Below, piece by piece: positions 25,600-34,765 of a stretch of DNA of 64,000 nt. Under the pieces are notes generated by a model, which did no database searches, was not told the DNA's origin, and worked only from the letters and a program-made list of their open reading frames with translations. A program made the position numbers and the translations under genes. Origin of the DNA: JAXDBM01 sp963709485 (GTDB lineage Bacteria; Desulfobacterota; Syntrophia; Syntrophales; Fen-1087); contig CAVPWE010000007.1 in assembly GCA_963709485.1 (NCBI GenBank), positions 496,001-560,000 on the forward strand, written 5' to 3'. Position 1 is the stretch's first letter. Every line of letters begins with the position of its first letter.

Positions 25600-27693
25600 A
25601 TGAAGAAATTCCTGGAACCGGAATCCGTTGCCCTGATCGGTGTGCCGAGACAGTCCGGGCCCGGATCCTACAACAACGCAGAGACCATGCTGCGCTACGG
25701 CTTTCAGGGCCGGATCTACCCGATCAATCCCAATGCCGCGGAGATCTGCGGCTTGAAGGCTTACCCCGCCGTCGGTGATGTGCCGGATACGGTTGATTTG
25801 GCCGTCATCTCCGTGGGGCGCGACCGCGTCATCCCGATGGTGGAGAAGTGCATTCAGGCGGGCATTCGGCGAATCGTCATCATAACCCAGGGGTTTGCCG
25901 ATGCCGATGCGGCCGGCCGGGACATGCAGGCCAGGATTCTGACCATGGCAAGGGAGAGCGGTGTCCGAATCCTCGGACCCAACACCATGGGGGTGGTGAA
26001 CAACTTCAAGCGCTTCACCACGGCCTTCATCGACCTGGAACCGCCGCGCGACTTCCCGCCCGTCTCCCTGATCGCCCAGACGGGCGTCATCCAGGTGGCC
26101 GCTCAGAACATGGCTTACCGGAACTGGGGCAAGGCGATCGACATCGGCAATGGGGCCGATCTCGACGTGGTGGATGCTCTTGAGTACCTGGCCGCTGACC
26201 CTGAGACGAAGGTCATTGCCGTGTACCTGGAAGGCGTCAGCCGGGGCCGTGCATTTCTGGAGGCAGCCTCCCGGGCGGCCCTCTCCAAACCGGTCCTTGT
26301 CTTCAAGTCGGGCCGAAGCCGGGCCGGGGCCCGGGCGGCCCTGTCTCATACGGGATCTCTCGTGGGGGAGGATCATGTTTTCGATGCGGCGTTCCGGCGG
26401 GCGGGTGTCCTGAGGGTCAATAGCGGCACGGAGCTCAAAGACGCCATACGCGCCCTCCTGCTCATGGGGGAGATGAAGGGACCCCGCCTGGGCGTCCTGA
26501 CCATCACCGGGGCCGGAGGAATCATGGTGGCCGATGCCTGCGAGGATTTTGGCCTCACCCTGGCACGGCTGCCGGAAGGCCTTGCCGAGACTTTGCAGAA
26601 AGGGATCCCGGACTGGATCCACATCGGCAACCCCATCGACATCTGGCCGGTGGGGATGATCGGCGGGAACTACCCCGGAGTCTTCGGCTTCTCCCTGGAA
26701 GCGCTTTTGCGCTCCCCCGAAGTGGACGGCGTTGTGGTCATCCTGCCGGTCACCAATTCCCCCCTGCACGCGAACCTGAATATGGAAAACGTGGTGGCCC
26801 GGGTCCGCCAACAGGTGGGCAACAGCAAACCCGTTGCCCTGTGGCCCTATATCGACACGGACGCTTTCATCGACCGTTACGAGGCAATACCGGGTGTTGC
26901 CTGTTTCGACACCATCGAACAGGCGGTCCAGGGACTTTCCTTCTGCCATCATTACCATCTGGCAAAAACGCGCAGCATCCCCGTTCAGAAACAATTCCCT
27001 TATGATCACGAAGCCCTGAAGCCGATCCTGCGCAAGGGACGGCAGGACCGCATTCTCTTGGGGGAGGATGCCATGTCTCTCCTGAGAATTTTCGGGATAC
27101 CCACCGCCGGCGGGGCCATGGCCGCAAGCGGTCAGGACCTCCCGGCTGCCGCCGCCTCCCTCCGTTACCCCCTGGTTTTGAAACTTTCGGGGCGGGCCTT
27201 CCTCCACAAGAGCGAATGGGGAGGCGTTGTTACCGGTATCCGGAACGGGGAAGAATTGCGGTCGGCCTATGAGGCGATGATTCGGAAAGTCCGGGAGCGC
27301 GATCCGGGTGTTGCTGTGGGTGCTGTCCAGGTTCAGGAGCAGATCCAGGGGCGGGAGCTTCTCATGGGATTGAAGCGGGATCCCCAGTTCGGTCCCGTCA
27401 TCGCCTGCGGCATGGGGGGCATCCATGCGGAGATCCTGAAAGACGTGCACCAATCCATCATTCCGATCGATCAGGCAGAGGCCCTGCATATGCTGACTTC
27501 CCTGAAGATGTTCCCTCTTCTGAAGGGCGTTCGCGGCGAGGCTTCCGTTGATTTGACATCCCTGGCGGACTGTCTGGAGCGTCTGTCGTTTCTTGCGCTG
27601 GAAATACCGGACATCACGGAGCTGGATCTGAATCCGGTCATGGCCATGCTGAAGGGGTGCGCTGTCGTGGATGCAAGAATCTTGTGGGAGTGA
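25600..27693 (+). CDS. ADP-forming acyl-CoA synthetase (acetate-CoA ligase family)
   Basis: A 697-residue fused enzyme. The N-terminal CoA-binding domain (about 1-140) begins FLEPESVALIGVPRQ; a succinyl-CoA-ligase-like domain follows, with the candidate phospho-histidine in RAALSHTGSLVGED (about residue 250). The C-terminal ATP-grasp domain (about 470-697) has PLVLKLSGRAFLHKSEWGGV and ITELDLNPVMA. It interconverts acyl-CoA plus ADP and the acid plus ATP, an energy-conserving step in fatty- or aromatic-acid degraders. A strong AGGAGG site precedes the ATG. Single-gene unit. Confidence 0.9.
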   Translation: MKKFLEPESVALIGVPRQSGPGSYNNAETMLRYGFQGRIYPINPNAAEICGLKAYPAVGDVPDTVDLAVISVGRDRVIPMVEKCIQAGIRRIVIITQGFADADAAGRDMQARILTMARESGVRILGPNTMGVVNNFKRFTTAFIDLEPPRDFPPVSLIAQTGVIQVAAQNMAYRNWGKAIDIGNGADLDVVDALEYLAADPETKVIAVYLEGVSRGRAFLEAASRAALSKPVLVFKSGRSRAGARAALSHTGSLVGEDHVFDAAFRRAGVLRVNSGTELKDAIRALLLMGEMKGPRLGVLTITGAGGIMVADACEDFGLTLARLPEGLAETLQKGIPDWIHIGNPIDIWPVGMIGGNYPGVFGFSLEALLRSPEVDGVVVILPVTNSPLHANLNMENVVARVRQQVGNSKPVALWPYIDTDAFIDRYEAIPGVACFDTIEQAVQGLSFCHHYHLAKTRSIPVQKQFPYDHEALKPILRKGRQDRILLGEDAMSLLRIFGIPTAGGAMAASGQDLPAAAASLRYPLVLKLSGRAFLHKSEWGGVVTGIRNGEELRSAYEAMIRKVRERDPGVAVGAVQVQEQIQGRELLMGLKRDPQFGPVIACGMGGIHAEILKDVHQSIIPIDQAEALHMLTSLKMFPLLKGVRGEASVDLTSLADCLERLSFLALEIPDITELDLNPVMAMLKGCAVVDARILWE

Positions 27694-27876
27694 AACGATA
27701 CCTTGAAGCAGGCTCCTTGTTGCCAGTCAGGGGAAAGCGGACAATGCTGATAAATGAAATGAATGTGGGAAAGGGCATCAGGCGCCTTTTCCCCTTCTCT
27801 AAAGAGGGGCGCATTAACTTGAAAAAATGATATCGAACAGATGTCTCGCATGCCCGCGTCAAAGGGGGGAGGACTC

Positions 27877-29349
27877 ATGAAAAATCACTTGCTCGTGTTT
27901 TTGGCGCTCTTCGCGATGGTGACGCCCGCTGCCGCCGAACGGCCGAACCAGAGGGATTTCGCGGCAAAACCTTCGTATAAGGATGGCGCTCGGTCGCCTG
28001 TCTTTCAGAAGATACCCGCCGGGTCCCTGCTCGATGCCGTAAAGGTGGTTTCCGGGCGGTCGCATGCTGCTTTCGGATACAACACGCCGGAGGTTCAGAT
28101 TCACATGCCTCGTATCGACAACAGCGCCTACGCGGAGGTTCGTTGGGAGGTGCAGGGTCGTCCCAGGCTGACGGACGCGAAGGGGAAAGCCGTCACCTAT
28201 GAACTGGAGCGTGGCATCTACCAGCACGACAGCTTTTCGGACGAGATCCGCTTCAAGTCGAAAGGGGAAAAACCGGCTGTGTTTGCGAGGGCTGCCGGGA
28301 GGGTGTTGCTTAAGTATCCCGTGATCATCAGGACGATCGTCGTTAAACCCGGCAAGTCGACAAAAGAGGGTACCGGCGTGAAGTTCGAGGGCCCGTATGT
28401 GACCTGTCCTGCATCGTATGCCTCGCTTCCGATGTCGGGAGACCTTGGCGTTCCCTTTGAACCCCTGCGGGCCTATGACGGATCGGGCCGGCAACTCCGG
28501 CGGGCCCCATACCAGGAGACAACCAGCGGTGATGATGTCATGACGAAGACATTCGCCTATTACGGAAATGTCGCCCGACTCGAGATCGACGTCGTCGAGA
28601 AATGGAGCGAGATGGAAATTGCCTATGACCTGCCGCCTGCACCGCTGCTGCCGGAAGGCAGGGAAGGTCTCAGTCCGCCAAAGCTTAAAACCGTGGCGGA
28701 AACTTCAGGGGGAAAAGTCGTCAAGGCGTTCGTCAAAGAGGCGCCGCCCTCCAGGCAGCCCGCCGCCGGATTGTCAACGCCACCGGCCGAGATCACACCC
28801 ACACAGGCCCGAGCCAAACAGAAGCGTCAGGGCGCTCAGGTGAACGACGGGGCGCTTTGGCTTGCGCTCATGGCGCAGGACTCCAAAAGGGCGCATAAAC
28901 TCCTTGAGGCAGGGGCAAACCCCAACAGCCGGCGCAGCCACATCAACGATACGCCCTTGCTTTTTGCCACGACGATGGATTACTCACGCGAACCGGCCAA
29001 ACAAAAGGAAGTCGTCAAAATCGTGCTCGATCTCATCGCCTACGGCGCTGACGTGAATGCGGCAATGGCAGAGACGAATGCGACGCCGATTCTCAATGCG
29101 GCGAGCTACATGCCCCCGGACGTCGTCCGGTCATTGATCAAGGCGGGGGCGAAGATGAAGACAACTGCCAAGGGGGGTGCGACACCACTGATGATGGCGG
29201 TCCTCATGGGACGGACGGAAAACGTTCGGGCCCTCATCGAGGCGGGTTACGATGTCGCTCCTGAACGGAAGGCGCTCCTGCCGCTGGCGGCCGGCAACGC
29301 CGATATCCAGAAACTCCTGCAGAACCCCCCTGCACACAAAAACAGGTAG
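27877..29349 (+). CDS. Exported ankyrin-repeat protein
   Basis: A 490-residue protein. The start at 27877 follows GGGGGAGG by 5 bases and gives a clean signal peptide (MKNHLLVFLALFAM, cleaved after AAA). An N-terminal region of about 270 residues is beta-rich and unrecognised. From about residue 322 come ankyrin repeats: ALMAQDSKRAHKLLEAGANPN, NATPILNAASYMPPDVVRSL, and GGATPLMMAVLMGRTENVRAL (each split across strands). Probably a periplasmic protein that binds another protein; partner unknown. 27694-27876 upstream shows no other feature. Confidence 0.75.
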   Translation: MKNHLLVFLALFAMVTPAAAERPNQRDFAAKPSYKDGARSPVFQKIPAGSLLDAVKVVSGRSHAAFGYNTPEVQIHMPRIDNSAYAEVRWEVQGRPRLTDAKGKAVTYELERGIYQHDSFSDEIRFKSKGEKPAVFARAAGRVLLKYPVIIRTIVVKPGKSTKEGTGVKFEGPYVTCPASYASLPMSGDLGVPFEPLRAYDGSGRQLRRAPYQETTSGDDVMTKTFAYYGNVARLEIDVVEKWSEMEIAYDLPPAPLLPEGREGLSPPKLKTVAETSGGKVVKAFVKEAPPSRQPAAGLSTPPAEITPTQARAKQKRQGAQVNDGALWLALMAQDSKRAHKLLEAGANPNSRRSHINDTPLLFATTMDYSREPAKQKEVVKIVLDLIAYGADVNAAMAETNATPILNAASYMPPDVVRSLIKAGAKMKTTAKGGATPLMMAVLMGRTENVRALIEAGYDVAPERKALLPLAAGNADIQKLLQNPPAHKNR

Positions 29350-29458
29350 GGTGCGCCTTCGGGAGGGGATCGGTCGGGGGAGCATTTGCTGCCGTGACAT
29401 CATCGGGACACAAGGCTGAAATTCCTGTCAACATTCAATGAAGAGAAGGTATCGGATC

Positions 29459-31003
29459 ATGCAGGCAAGCCGCATCAAACGATTTCTTATCGCTTGTTTT
29501 ATTTTGCTGTTTGCAGTTTCCCTGGCGTCCTGCGCGAATCAACGCGAGATTCGAATCCTTCATATCAATGATTTTCACGGCTTTGAAGACGCCTATAAAC
29601 CCTACGGTTCAGAGGATGCCCAGGGGGGGCTTGCTTACCTCGCTGCGCGTGCGGAGGAGCTTCGGGCTGAAAAACCGACCCTGTTCCTTGCCGCAGGTGA
29701 CATCATCCAGGGCAGTAATTGGGCAAACATTTTTCAAGGCAAATCATCCATTGAAGCGATGAATGCCATGAGGCTGGATGCCCTGGTGGCGGGAAATCAC
29801 GAGTTCGACTTCGGACAGACAGTCCTCAAGGAAAGGATAAAAGAGGCAAACTTCCCCGTTCTTGGAGCAAATGTTCTGGGTTTGAGTGCGCTGAAGCCAT
29901 ACATCATCAAGGAACTGGACGGCCTTTCCATCGCTGTCATCGGGGTTGTTACCGGGGATGCGCCGGTTTCAACGCATCCCAAGAATGTGTCGGGTTTGCA
30001 ATTCCTTTCTCCCGTTGACACGGTTGAAAAATATGTGCGGCAGCTCAGAGGGAAAAGCGACATGGTCATTGTTCTTTCCCACATCGGATTCGGCGCGGAC
30101 ATCGATCTCGCAAAAAAAGTTGAAGGCATCGATGTCATCGTTGGCGGTCACTCGCATACGAAAGTCGCAAAGCCCGCGGTTGTCGGCAAGACATTTATCG
30201 TGCAGGCTTTTGAACACGGCAAAGTCCTTGGTGTGCTGGATCTCACCGTGAAAAACGGCAGTATTGCGAAAGCCAATGGCTGGTTGGAGCCTGTCGCGCC
30301 CATCGGAAAAGAAAGCAAAATCGTGGATGCGATCGTCGATAAATACCAGCAGAAAGTGGATTCATTTTTCAATCTTACAATCGGCGAATCACTGGCCGAT
30401 CTTGACGGAGTTCATGTGAGACGGCAGGAGACAAATCTGGGAAACCTCGTCACCGATATCATGAAGAAGGCATCCGGGGCAGATGCGGCGATCATCAACG
30501 GCGGCACGATTCGGACCAGTATTCGGAAAGGTCCGGTCAAGGTCGGCGATATCTACACGGCGTTGCCTGCGGATAATTATATCGTTGCCATCAGGCTGAC
30601 GGGAAAACAGATTCGTGCGACGCTGGAACACGGTGTTTCGGCGATTGATGAAGATGAAGGCAGATTTCCCCAGGTCTCCGGCCTGGCGTTTACCTATGAC
30701 CGTTTTGCCCCGAAAGGTTCGAGGGTGAAGGAAGTTTTCATTGGCGGCAACCCGCTTGTGGCTGACAGTGAATATTCGATCGCGACCAATGATTTTCTTA
30801 CGGCCGGTGGAGACGGCTACAAAGCATTCGGCGATGCGGTGAAGTCATCCAAGGATTATGCAGTGATCGATGGCGTCATAAAGGGGGACAGGCTTGCTTA
30901 CAGCGACTCCGGACGATGGTTGCGGGATGTGGTCATCGAGTTCATTAAAACCGAGAAAGAGATATCTCCGAAGGTTGAAGGGCGGATCCGGGAAACAAAG
31001 TGA
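29459..31003 (+). CDS. Lipoprotein 5'-nucleotidase/UDP-sugar hydrolase family
   Basis: A 514-residue metallophosphoesterase. With the ATG at 29459 (GAAGG 9 bases upstream) the lipobox is SLASC with C25. An in-frame ATG at 29438 has no ribosome site. The metal-binding D38-x-H40 is in HINDFHG, and the NHE block is in VAGNHEFDFG; GGHSHT gives further ligands. The C-terminal 5'-nucleotidase domain has TNLGNLVTDIM, INGGTIRTSI and the substrate block TAGGDGY. It hydrolyses nucleotides or nucleotide sugars outside the cytoplasm. Confidence 0.93.
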   Translation: MQASRIKRFLIACFILLFAVSLASCANQREIRILHINDFHGFEDAYKPYGSEDAQGGLAYLAARAEELRAEKPTLFLAAGDIIQGSNWANIFQGKSSIEAMNAMRLDALVAGNHEFDFGQTVLKERIKEANFPVLGANVLGLSALKPYIIKELDGLSIAVIGVVTGDAPVSTHPKNVSGLQFLSPVDTVEKYVRQLRGKSDMVIVLSHIGFGADIDLAKKVEGIDVIVGGHSHTKVAKPAVVGKTFIVQAFEHGKVLGVLDLTVKNGSIAKANGWLEPVAPIGKESKIVDAIVDKYQQKVDSFFNLTIGESLADLDGVHVRRQETNLGNLVTDIMKKASGADAAIINGGTIRTSIRKGPVKVGDIYTALPADNYIVAIRLTGKQIRATLEHGVSAIDEDEGRFPQVSGLAFTYDRFAPKGSRVKEVFIGGNPLVADSEYSIATNDFLTAGGDGYKAFGDAVKSSKDYAVIDGVIKGDRLAYSDSGRWLRDVVIEFIKTEKEISPKVEGRIRETK

Positions 31004-31123
31004 CGGTTATCCCCCGTTGCATATCGTATTTCGTGATGCAAACACGGATGCAATAACACCGGTGAACTTTATCAGGAGACGGATGCTGCACGGTAGAGCC
31101 GGTTTGCAGGAAGGGATGCAAAT

Positions 31124-31306
31124 ATGAAAGTTATTGTGAATGAACAGGAAGTGAATCTGGAGCCGGGTATGACGGTGAAGCATGCTCTCATCGCCGCGGG
31201 TTTGATTGACGGGATCAAGCAGGGAAAGAAGATATATGACGAGATGGAAAATGAGATCGGCCTGGGAGGGGCGCTGACGGAAGGTGCAAAGATTTATATC
31301 CGCTGA
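31124..31306 (+). CDS. 60-residue beta-grasp-like small protein
   Basis: Starts MKVIVNEQEVNLEPGMTVKH and ends GALTEGAKIYIR. The N-terminal hairpin, the helix VKHALIAAG and the last strand suggest a beta-grasp (ThiS/MoaD-like) fold, but it lacks the terminal GG of sulfur carriers. AGGAAGGG precedes the ATG. It lies 120 bases after the 5'-nucleotidase on the same strand and may be cotranscribed. I do not assign a function. Confidence 0.6.
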   Translation: MKVIVNEQEVNLEPGMTVKHALIAAGLIDGIKQGKKIYDEMENEIGLGGALTEGAKIYIR

Positions 31307-31402
31307 TCGTTTCGCATTGCATTATGTTTCATAGCATAAGGTGTCCTGACCATGTTTGACTTGACAGTCACTGTCAAACCAAGTCCTGTCTGCATTCTCA
31401 AT

Positions 31403-31520
31403 TACACGTACAAAGCCTCATTCTTCTATCATGGACGGACTCGAAGAATACGGGTGGAAAGACGCACGTAAGTGATAGCCTATTCTCCCCAGCAGCAGAG
31501 TGCATCCGCCTTCCTGAAAG
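31403..31520 (+). repeat. Dispersed repeat head, copy R1
   Basis: Matches R2 (34568-34680) over about 115 bases at roughly three quarters identity, including TACAAAGC, TCATTCTTCTATCATGG and GTGGAAAG-CGCACGT. Ends with CTTCCTGAAAGAG, the box shared by all modules. It lies about 110 bases upstream of the L1 leader at 31632. 31307-31402 holds nothing I recognise. Confidence 0.6.
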
Positions 31521-31580
31521 AGAGACCTCGTCAAATTATGACTGATAGCTACAGTTTTAAATGGGTGTCATTGAAAACTT

Positions 31581-31740
31581 ACTTCTTGACTTTTTAAGAA
31601 ATTAGGAGCACGGAAAAACATAATTGAATAGGGCATCGTCAATCGGTTAACAACCAATTCATACCCTTTTTACGAAGGGTGATGCCATGAAGAGCTAATT
31701 GAAACCCCGTATCTCGGAAGAGCGCGGGGTTTTGTGTTTT
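31581..31740 (+). promoter_or_regulatory. L1 leader with attenuator-like terminator, upstream of the Pro/Ala-rich gene
   Basis: CTTGACTTTTT box (31585-31595); closing stem GGCATC 31632-31637 with GATGCC 31681-31686; hairpin GGTT (31645-31648) with AACC (31652-31655); hairpin ACCCTT (31663-31668) with AAGGGT (31675-31680); terminator ACCCCG 31704-31709 with CGGGGT 31725-31730 and TTTTGTGTTTTT. It is the clearest copy of the family. The gene starts 174 bases beyond the terminator. Confidence 0.7.
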
Positions 31741-31913
31741 TGGTCAATTCAACAATCAGCAAGTGTCGTTAAGAGGCTCAAGTGTTGAAGCGATGATGAA
31801 GGCCCTGTCTATGAACGTCTCCGCTCGCCCTTTGCGTCAATCTACTAACCAAACACCCGGTTGTAGCCGGGATAAAACCAGCTTTTCGTCTTGGCAGATC
31901 AGTGGAGGGAGCC

Positions 31914-34412
31914 ATGAAAACAACAATCCGCTGTCTATTTTTGTCTTGTTTAATTGTTCCTTTATTTGGAATTGGGAGCCTTGCGCTGGCCCAGAAGGCG
32001 ACACCGCTATCGGAGCAGGAAAAAACAGTTATTAATCAGGGCGCTACGAGTGCGCCTGCATCCACTTCAAGTGCGGTGAAGACACTTCCGGCAACTAAGA
32101 GTGTCAAGAAGAAGTCGACTACGTCTACGTCAACCGCGACGAGTGTTACTCCGAAACCATCGACAACTGTCAAGAAGACCGCTACGATTCCAGTGAAACC
32201 CTCATACACACCTCCGGCGGCTAAGGCTGTCACGAAGCCCTCTACGTCAACCGCGACAAGTGTTTCCCCGAAACCATCAACAGGTATCAGGAAAACCACT
32301 GCGTTTCCTGTGACACCACCCTACACAACACCGGCAGTGAGTGTGCCGCAGGTCAGTGGCAAACCTCCGGTTCAGTCGGGAGCGGCGCCGATTACGCCGC
32401 GAAGCGGCTATGTGGTCCCATCCTTCACTTCAACGCCGGCAGCGGGCAGCACAGGGGTCGGTGGGCAGGGACAAGGCGCCAAATCGACGGGTACATATGT
32501 GACACCGTCCTACACACCTCCGGCGTTGAGCTTGCCGTCGAAAACGGTAGGTGGGGGCACCGCCGTGCAGGGACAGGAGCAAGGCATCAAGATGCCCTCC
32601 GGCAGGTATGTGACACCGATGTATGATCCACCACCGAGTGGGCCGTTTGGCAGTGGTGCCTCCACAGGGCAGCCGGGTTCCGTGACAACTGCGCCGCGAA
32701 GCAGCAGCCTTCAGATGTTTCCGGTGTCGGGTGGCACTGGCTCTGGCGGACAGGAACAAGGAACCAAGACACCGGGTACATTTTTGGTTCCTTCTTCAGT
32801 GGGCGGCAAAGAGGCAACGCTCGGCTCGGATACAAGTCCATCGTTTTCCGGCAGCACACCGCCCCCGGCCATCGACAACACTGAACGTCTGCGGCAACTG
32901 CGGGAAAAATACGGCAAGGCGGGCACAGCATCCGGCAATGAATCGCAGGCTGAGGAGGACTTAACCACGCCCACCCCGAAAACAAGAGACATGAAAGAAC
33001 TCCCCCCCCAGCGTCTGGATTTCCAAAGGCCTCAGTCAGCCAAAGGAGGGGCCGAAGTTGAGAAGAGAGCAATCCAATGGGGTAGCAAGGATCAGAAAGG
33101 CACCGAAGGCGACGCTTCCTCTGGCGGACGCGGTTCGGGTGGGGGGAGTGCCAAGGCTGAAGACATGATGGGTCCGTCTCCCATTCCTAAAGATCTGAAG
33201 GGCCAGACCGATGTCGGTAAGGGCCCCGGCGGCAAGGTCATTGGCTGGGGGGACGGCATTTATGGTGTCGATGACAAGGGGACGGGCATTCCCTCACCGC
33301 CTGCGGGGGCAGAGGAACTGGACAAACTGCTTGAGACCGGGATGAGGGGGCCAAGCCCGGGGAGCGAGGCCGGCGGCATTTACGGCCCCACCCGTCCGGG
33401 AATAGGACCACGCAAATGGGCCAGTGATCCTGGCTCAGCAGCCGGGGCGGCGGCAGGATCCGCGGCAGGATCCGCAGCAGGCCCTACAACTGGAGCAGCG
33501 GCAGGAGCAGTAGCCGGAGCAGCGGCAGGAGCAGCATCTGGAGCAGCATCTGGATTCGGAGGTGCCGCATCTGCAGGTGCCACAGCTGGAGTCAGTACCA
33601 AGGGTGGAGTTGGCAAAGAAGAAACGACTGATGGCTCTAAAGAAATCGAATCGATCAGAGCCAGCTGTGACAATAATGGATCTTTTATTGGACTTGCTAT
33701 CTTGTACCGAAACGGGGACGTCTGGTACCGAGACGGGCGAGTCGGGTTTCTGTTGCAGGCCGGCCTCGCTATTCCCGGCAGCAACTATAGTCCTGAAGGT
33801 GATAGCGAAAAGCCTAGCCCCAAAACGCCAGACCCCAATATAACGCTGGTCCTAATGAAAGCACCTCCCGGCCGGCACACTGACCCCCGAATCGGCAAAG
33901 TGGGTGATCCATCCCGGCAGGGGGGCGAAGCCGCCGGAGATGGGAAAGTGGAGGCGGTGGCAGCTGGTGCGGCCAAAGCCGAGGCCAAATGGCAGTTTGC
34001 CGGGGTGAAGCCCGGGGCCTTTCTCAAAGGCCCTCGTGATCCCGATCTCCCGGGAGGCGGGGGTGGGGGCAAGAGCCTGCGGCCTGACCTCCGCCGTTTC
34101 ATCCTTCCTGACCCGCCCGAGGCTGAGGCCATCGGCGCGGCCTTGGCCAAAACTGGGACTGCTGGTGCGTCAAGCGCGACTGTCTCCGAGGTGGCAGGCG
34201 GAGTTCAGGTGCTGACGACACAGGAAGGTAGGCAGGGCTGGACGCCCCTGGCGGCCGGGAGCGAGCTGGCTGACAACGCGGTAATCAAGGTGGAAAATGG
34301 AACCGGAGGCCAGGTGGGGGTGGGTGATGTAGAGACCGCCCTGTCCATGATCTGGCGCAAGATCCACAGCGGACCGAACCACGATCTCTATCAACTGCAG
34401 CTCAGGAAGTAA
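31914..34412 (+). CDS. Secreted Pro/Ser/Thr/Gly/Ala-rich protein with FecR-like C-terminus
   Basis: An 832-residue protein. I chose the ATG at 31914, with GGAGGG 4 bases upstream and a clear signal peptide (MKTTIRCLFLSCLIVPL, cleaved after ALA). Residues about 30-300 are low-complexity, with repeats around TPPYTTPA, TPSYTPPA and TPMYDPP. Residues about 505-562 are an Ala/Gly zipper-like tract (AAGSAAGSAAG). The last about 85 residues (VSEVAGGVQVLTT, GWTPLAAGSELADNAVIKVENG) resemble a FecR-type beta domain. Likely an envelope or surface protein; function unknown. Composition is unlike the core genes. Confidence 0.7.
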   Translation: MKTTIRCLFLSCLIVPLFGIGSLALAQKATPLSEQEKTVINQGATSAPASTSSAVKTLPATKSVKKKSTTSTSTATSVTPKPSTTVKKTATIPVKPSYTPPAAKAVTKPSTSTATSVSPKPSTGIRKTTAFPVTPPYTTPAVSVPQVSGKPPVQSGAAPITPRSGYVVPSFTSTPAAGSTGVGGQGQGAKSTGTYVTPSYTPPALSLPSKTVGGGTAVQGQEQGIKMPSGRYVTPMYDPPPSGPFGSGASTGQPGSVTTAPRSSSLQMFPVSGGTGSGGQEQGTKTPGTFLVPSSVGGKEATLGSDTSPSFSGSTPPPAIDNTERLRQLREKYGKAGTASGNESQAEEDLTTPTPKTRDMKELPPQRLDFQRPQSAKGGAEVEKRAIQWGSKDQKGTEGDASSGGRGSGGGSAKAEDMMGPSPIPKDLKGQTDVGKGPGGKVIGWGDGIYGVDDKGTGIPSPPAGAEELDKLLETGMRGPSPGSEAGGIYGPTRPGIGPRKWASDPGSAAGAAAGSAAGSAAGPTTGAAAGAVAGAAAGAASGAASGFGGAASAGATAGVSTKGGVGKEETTDGSKEIESIRASCDNNGSFIGLAILYRNGDVWYRDGRVGFLLQAGLAIPGSNYSPEGDSEKPSPKTPDPNITLVLMKAPPGRHTDPRIGKVGDPSRQGGEAAGDGKVEAVAAGAAKAEAKWQFAGVKPGAFLKGPRDPDLPGGGGGGKSLRPDLRRFILPDPPEAEAIGAALAKTGTAGASSATVSEVAGGVQVLTTQEGRQGWTPLAAGSELADNAVIKVENGTGGQVGVGDVETALSMIWRKIHSGPNHDLYQLQLRK

Positions 34413-34450
34413 GAAAAACTTCAAACCATCGGATGACTAATTTTCTTCAA

Positions 34451-34490
34451 GCAAGGGCCTGAGAGATGAAACACTCAGGCCCTTGCTTTT
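34451..34490 (+). terminator. Strong rho-independent terminator
   Basis: A perfect 13-pair stem, GCAAGGGCCTGAG (34451-34463) with CTCAGGCCCTTGC (34474-34486), followed by TTTT. It ends the Pro/Ala-rich gene, 39 bases after its stop codon. Confidence 0.9.
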
Positions 34491-34567
34491 CGGTGACTAC
34501 AGCTCGTATGCTTGCATTGTTGCAGGCATAGCGTTCTATTGATTACAAGGAAAAATGAAGGGTCTGT

Positions 34568-34680
34568 TTAAGGTACAAAGCATCATTCTTCTATCATGGC
34601 CAGTTTGAAGAAGACGGTTGGAAAGGCGCACGTTCGTGATGGCCTGTTTTTCCCTGCAGCACTTTGTGCCTGCCTTCCTT
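34568..34680 (+). repeat. Dispersed repeat head, copy R2
   Basis: Pairs with R1 (31403-31520): GTACAAAGCATCATTCTTC, TATCATGG, GGTTGGAAAGGCGCACGTTC, and the closing CCTTCCTT box. It lies about 190 bases upstream of the L2 leader near 34870, showing that the same head type precedes both leader types. Confidence 0.6.
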
Positions 34681-34765
34681 GTAGTCAAGCCCCCAGTGAT
34701 TTTGATAGGTCTACAGATCAAGTGGAAATCAGCGGCTTGACTGACAAATTACGATATTTTTTCTC

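Noticed and set aside
25507..27489. A 660-codon leftward frame
   Set aside because: Antisense to the acyl-CoA synthetase; no recognisable motif.
10190..31740. L1 leaders as copies of the c-di-GMP (GEMM), fluoride or cobalamin riboswitch
   Set aside because: The conserved bases of those classes that I know are absent; only the general aptamer-plus-terminator layout is shared.
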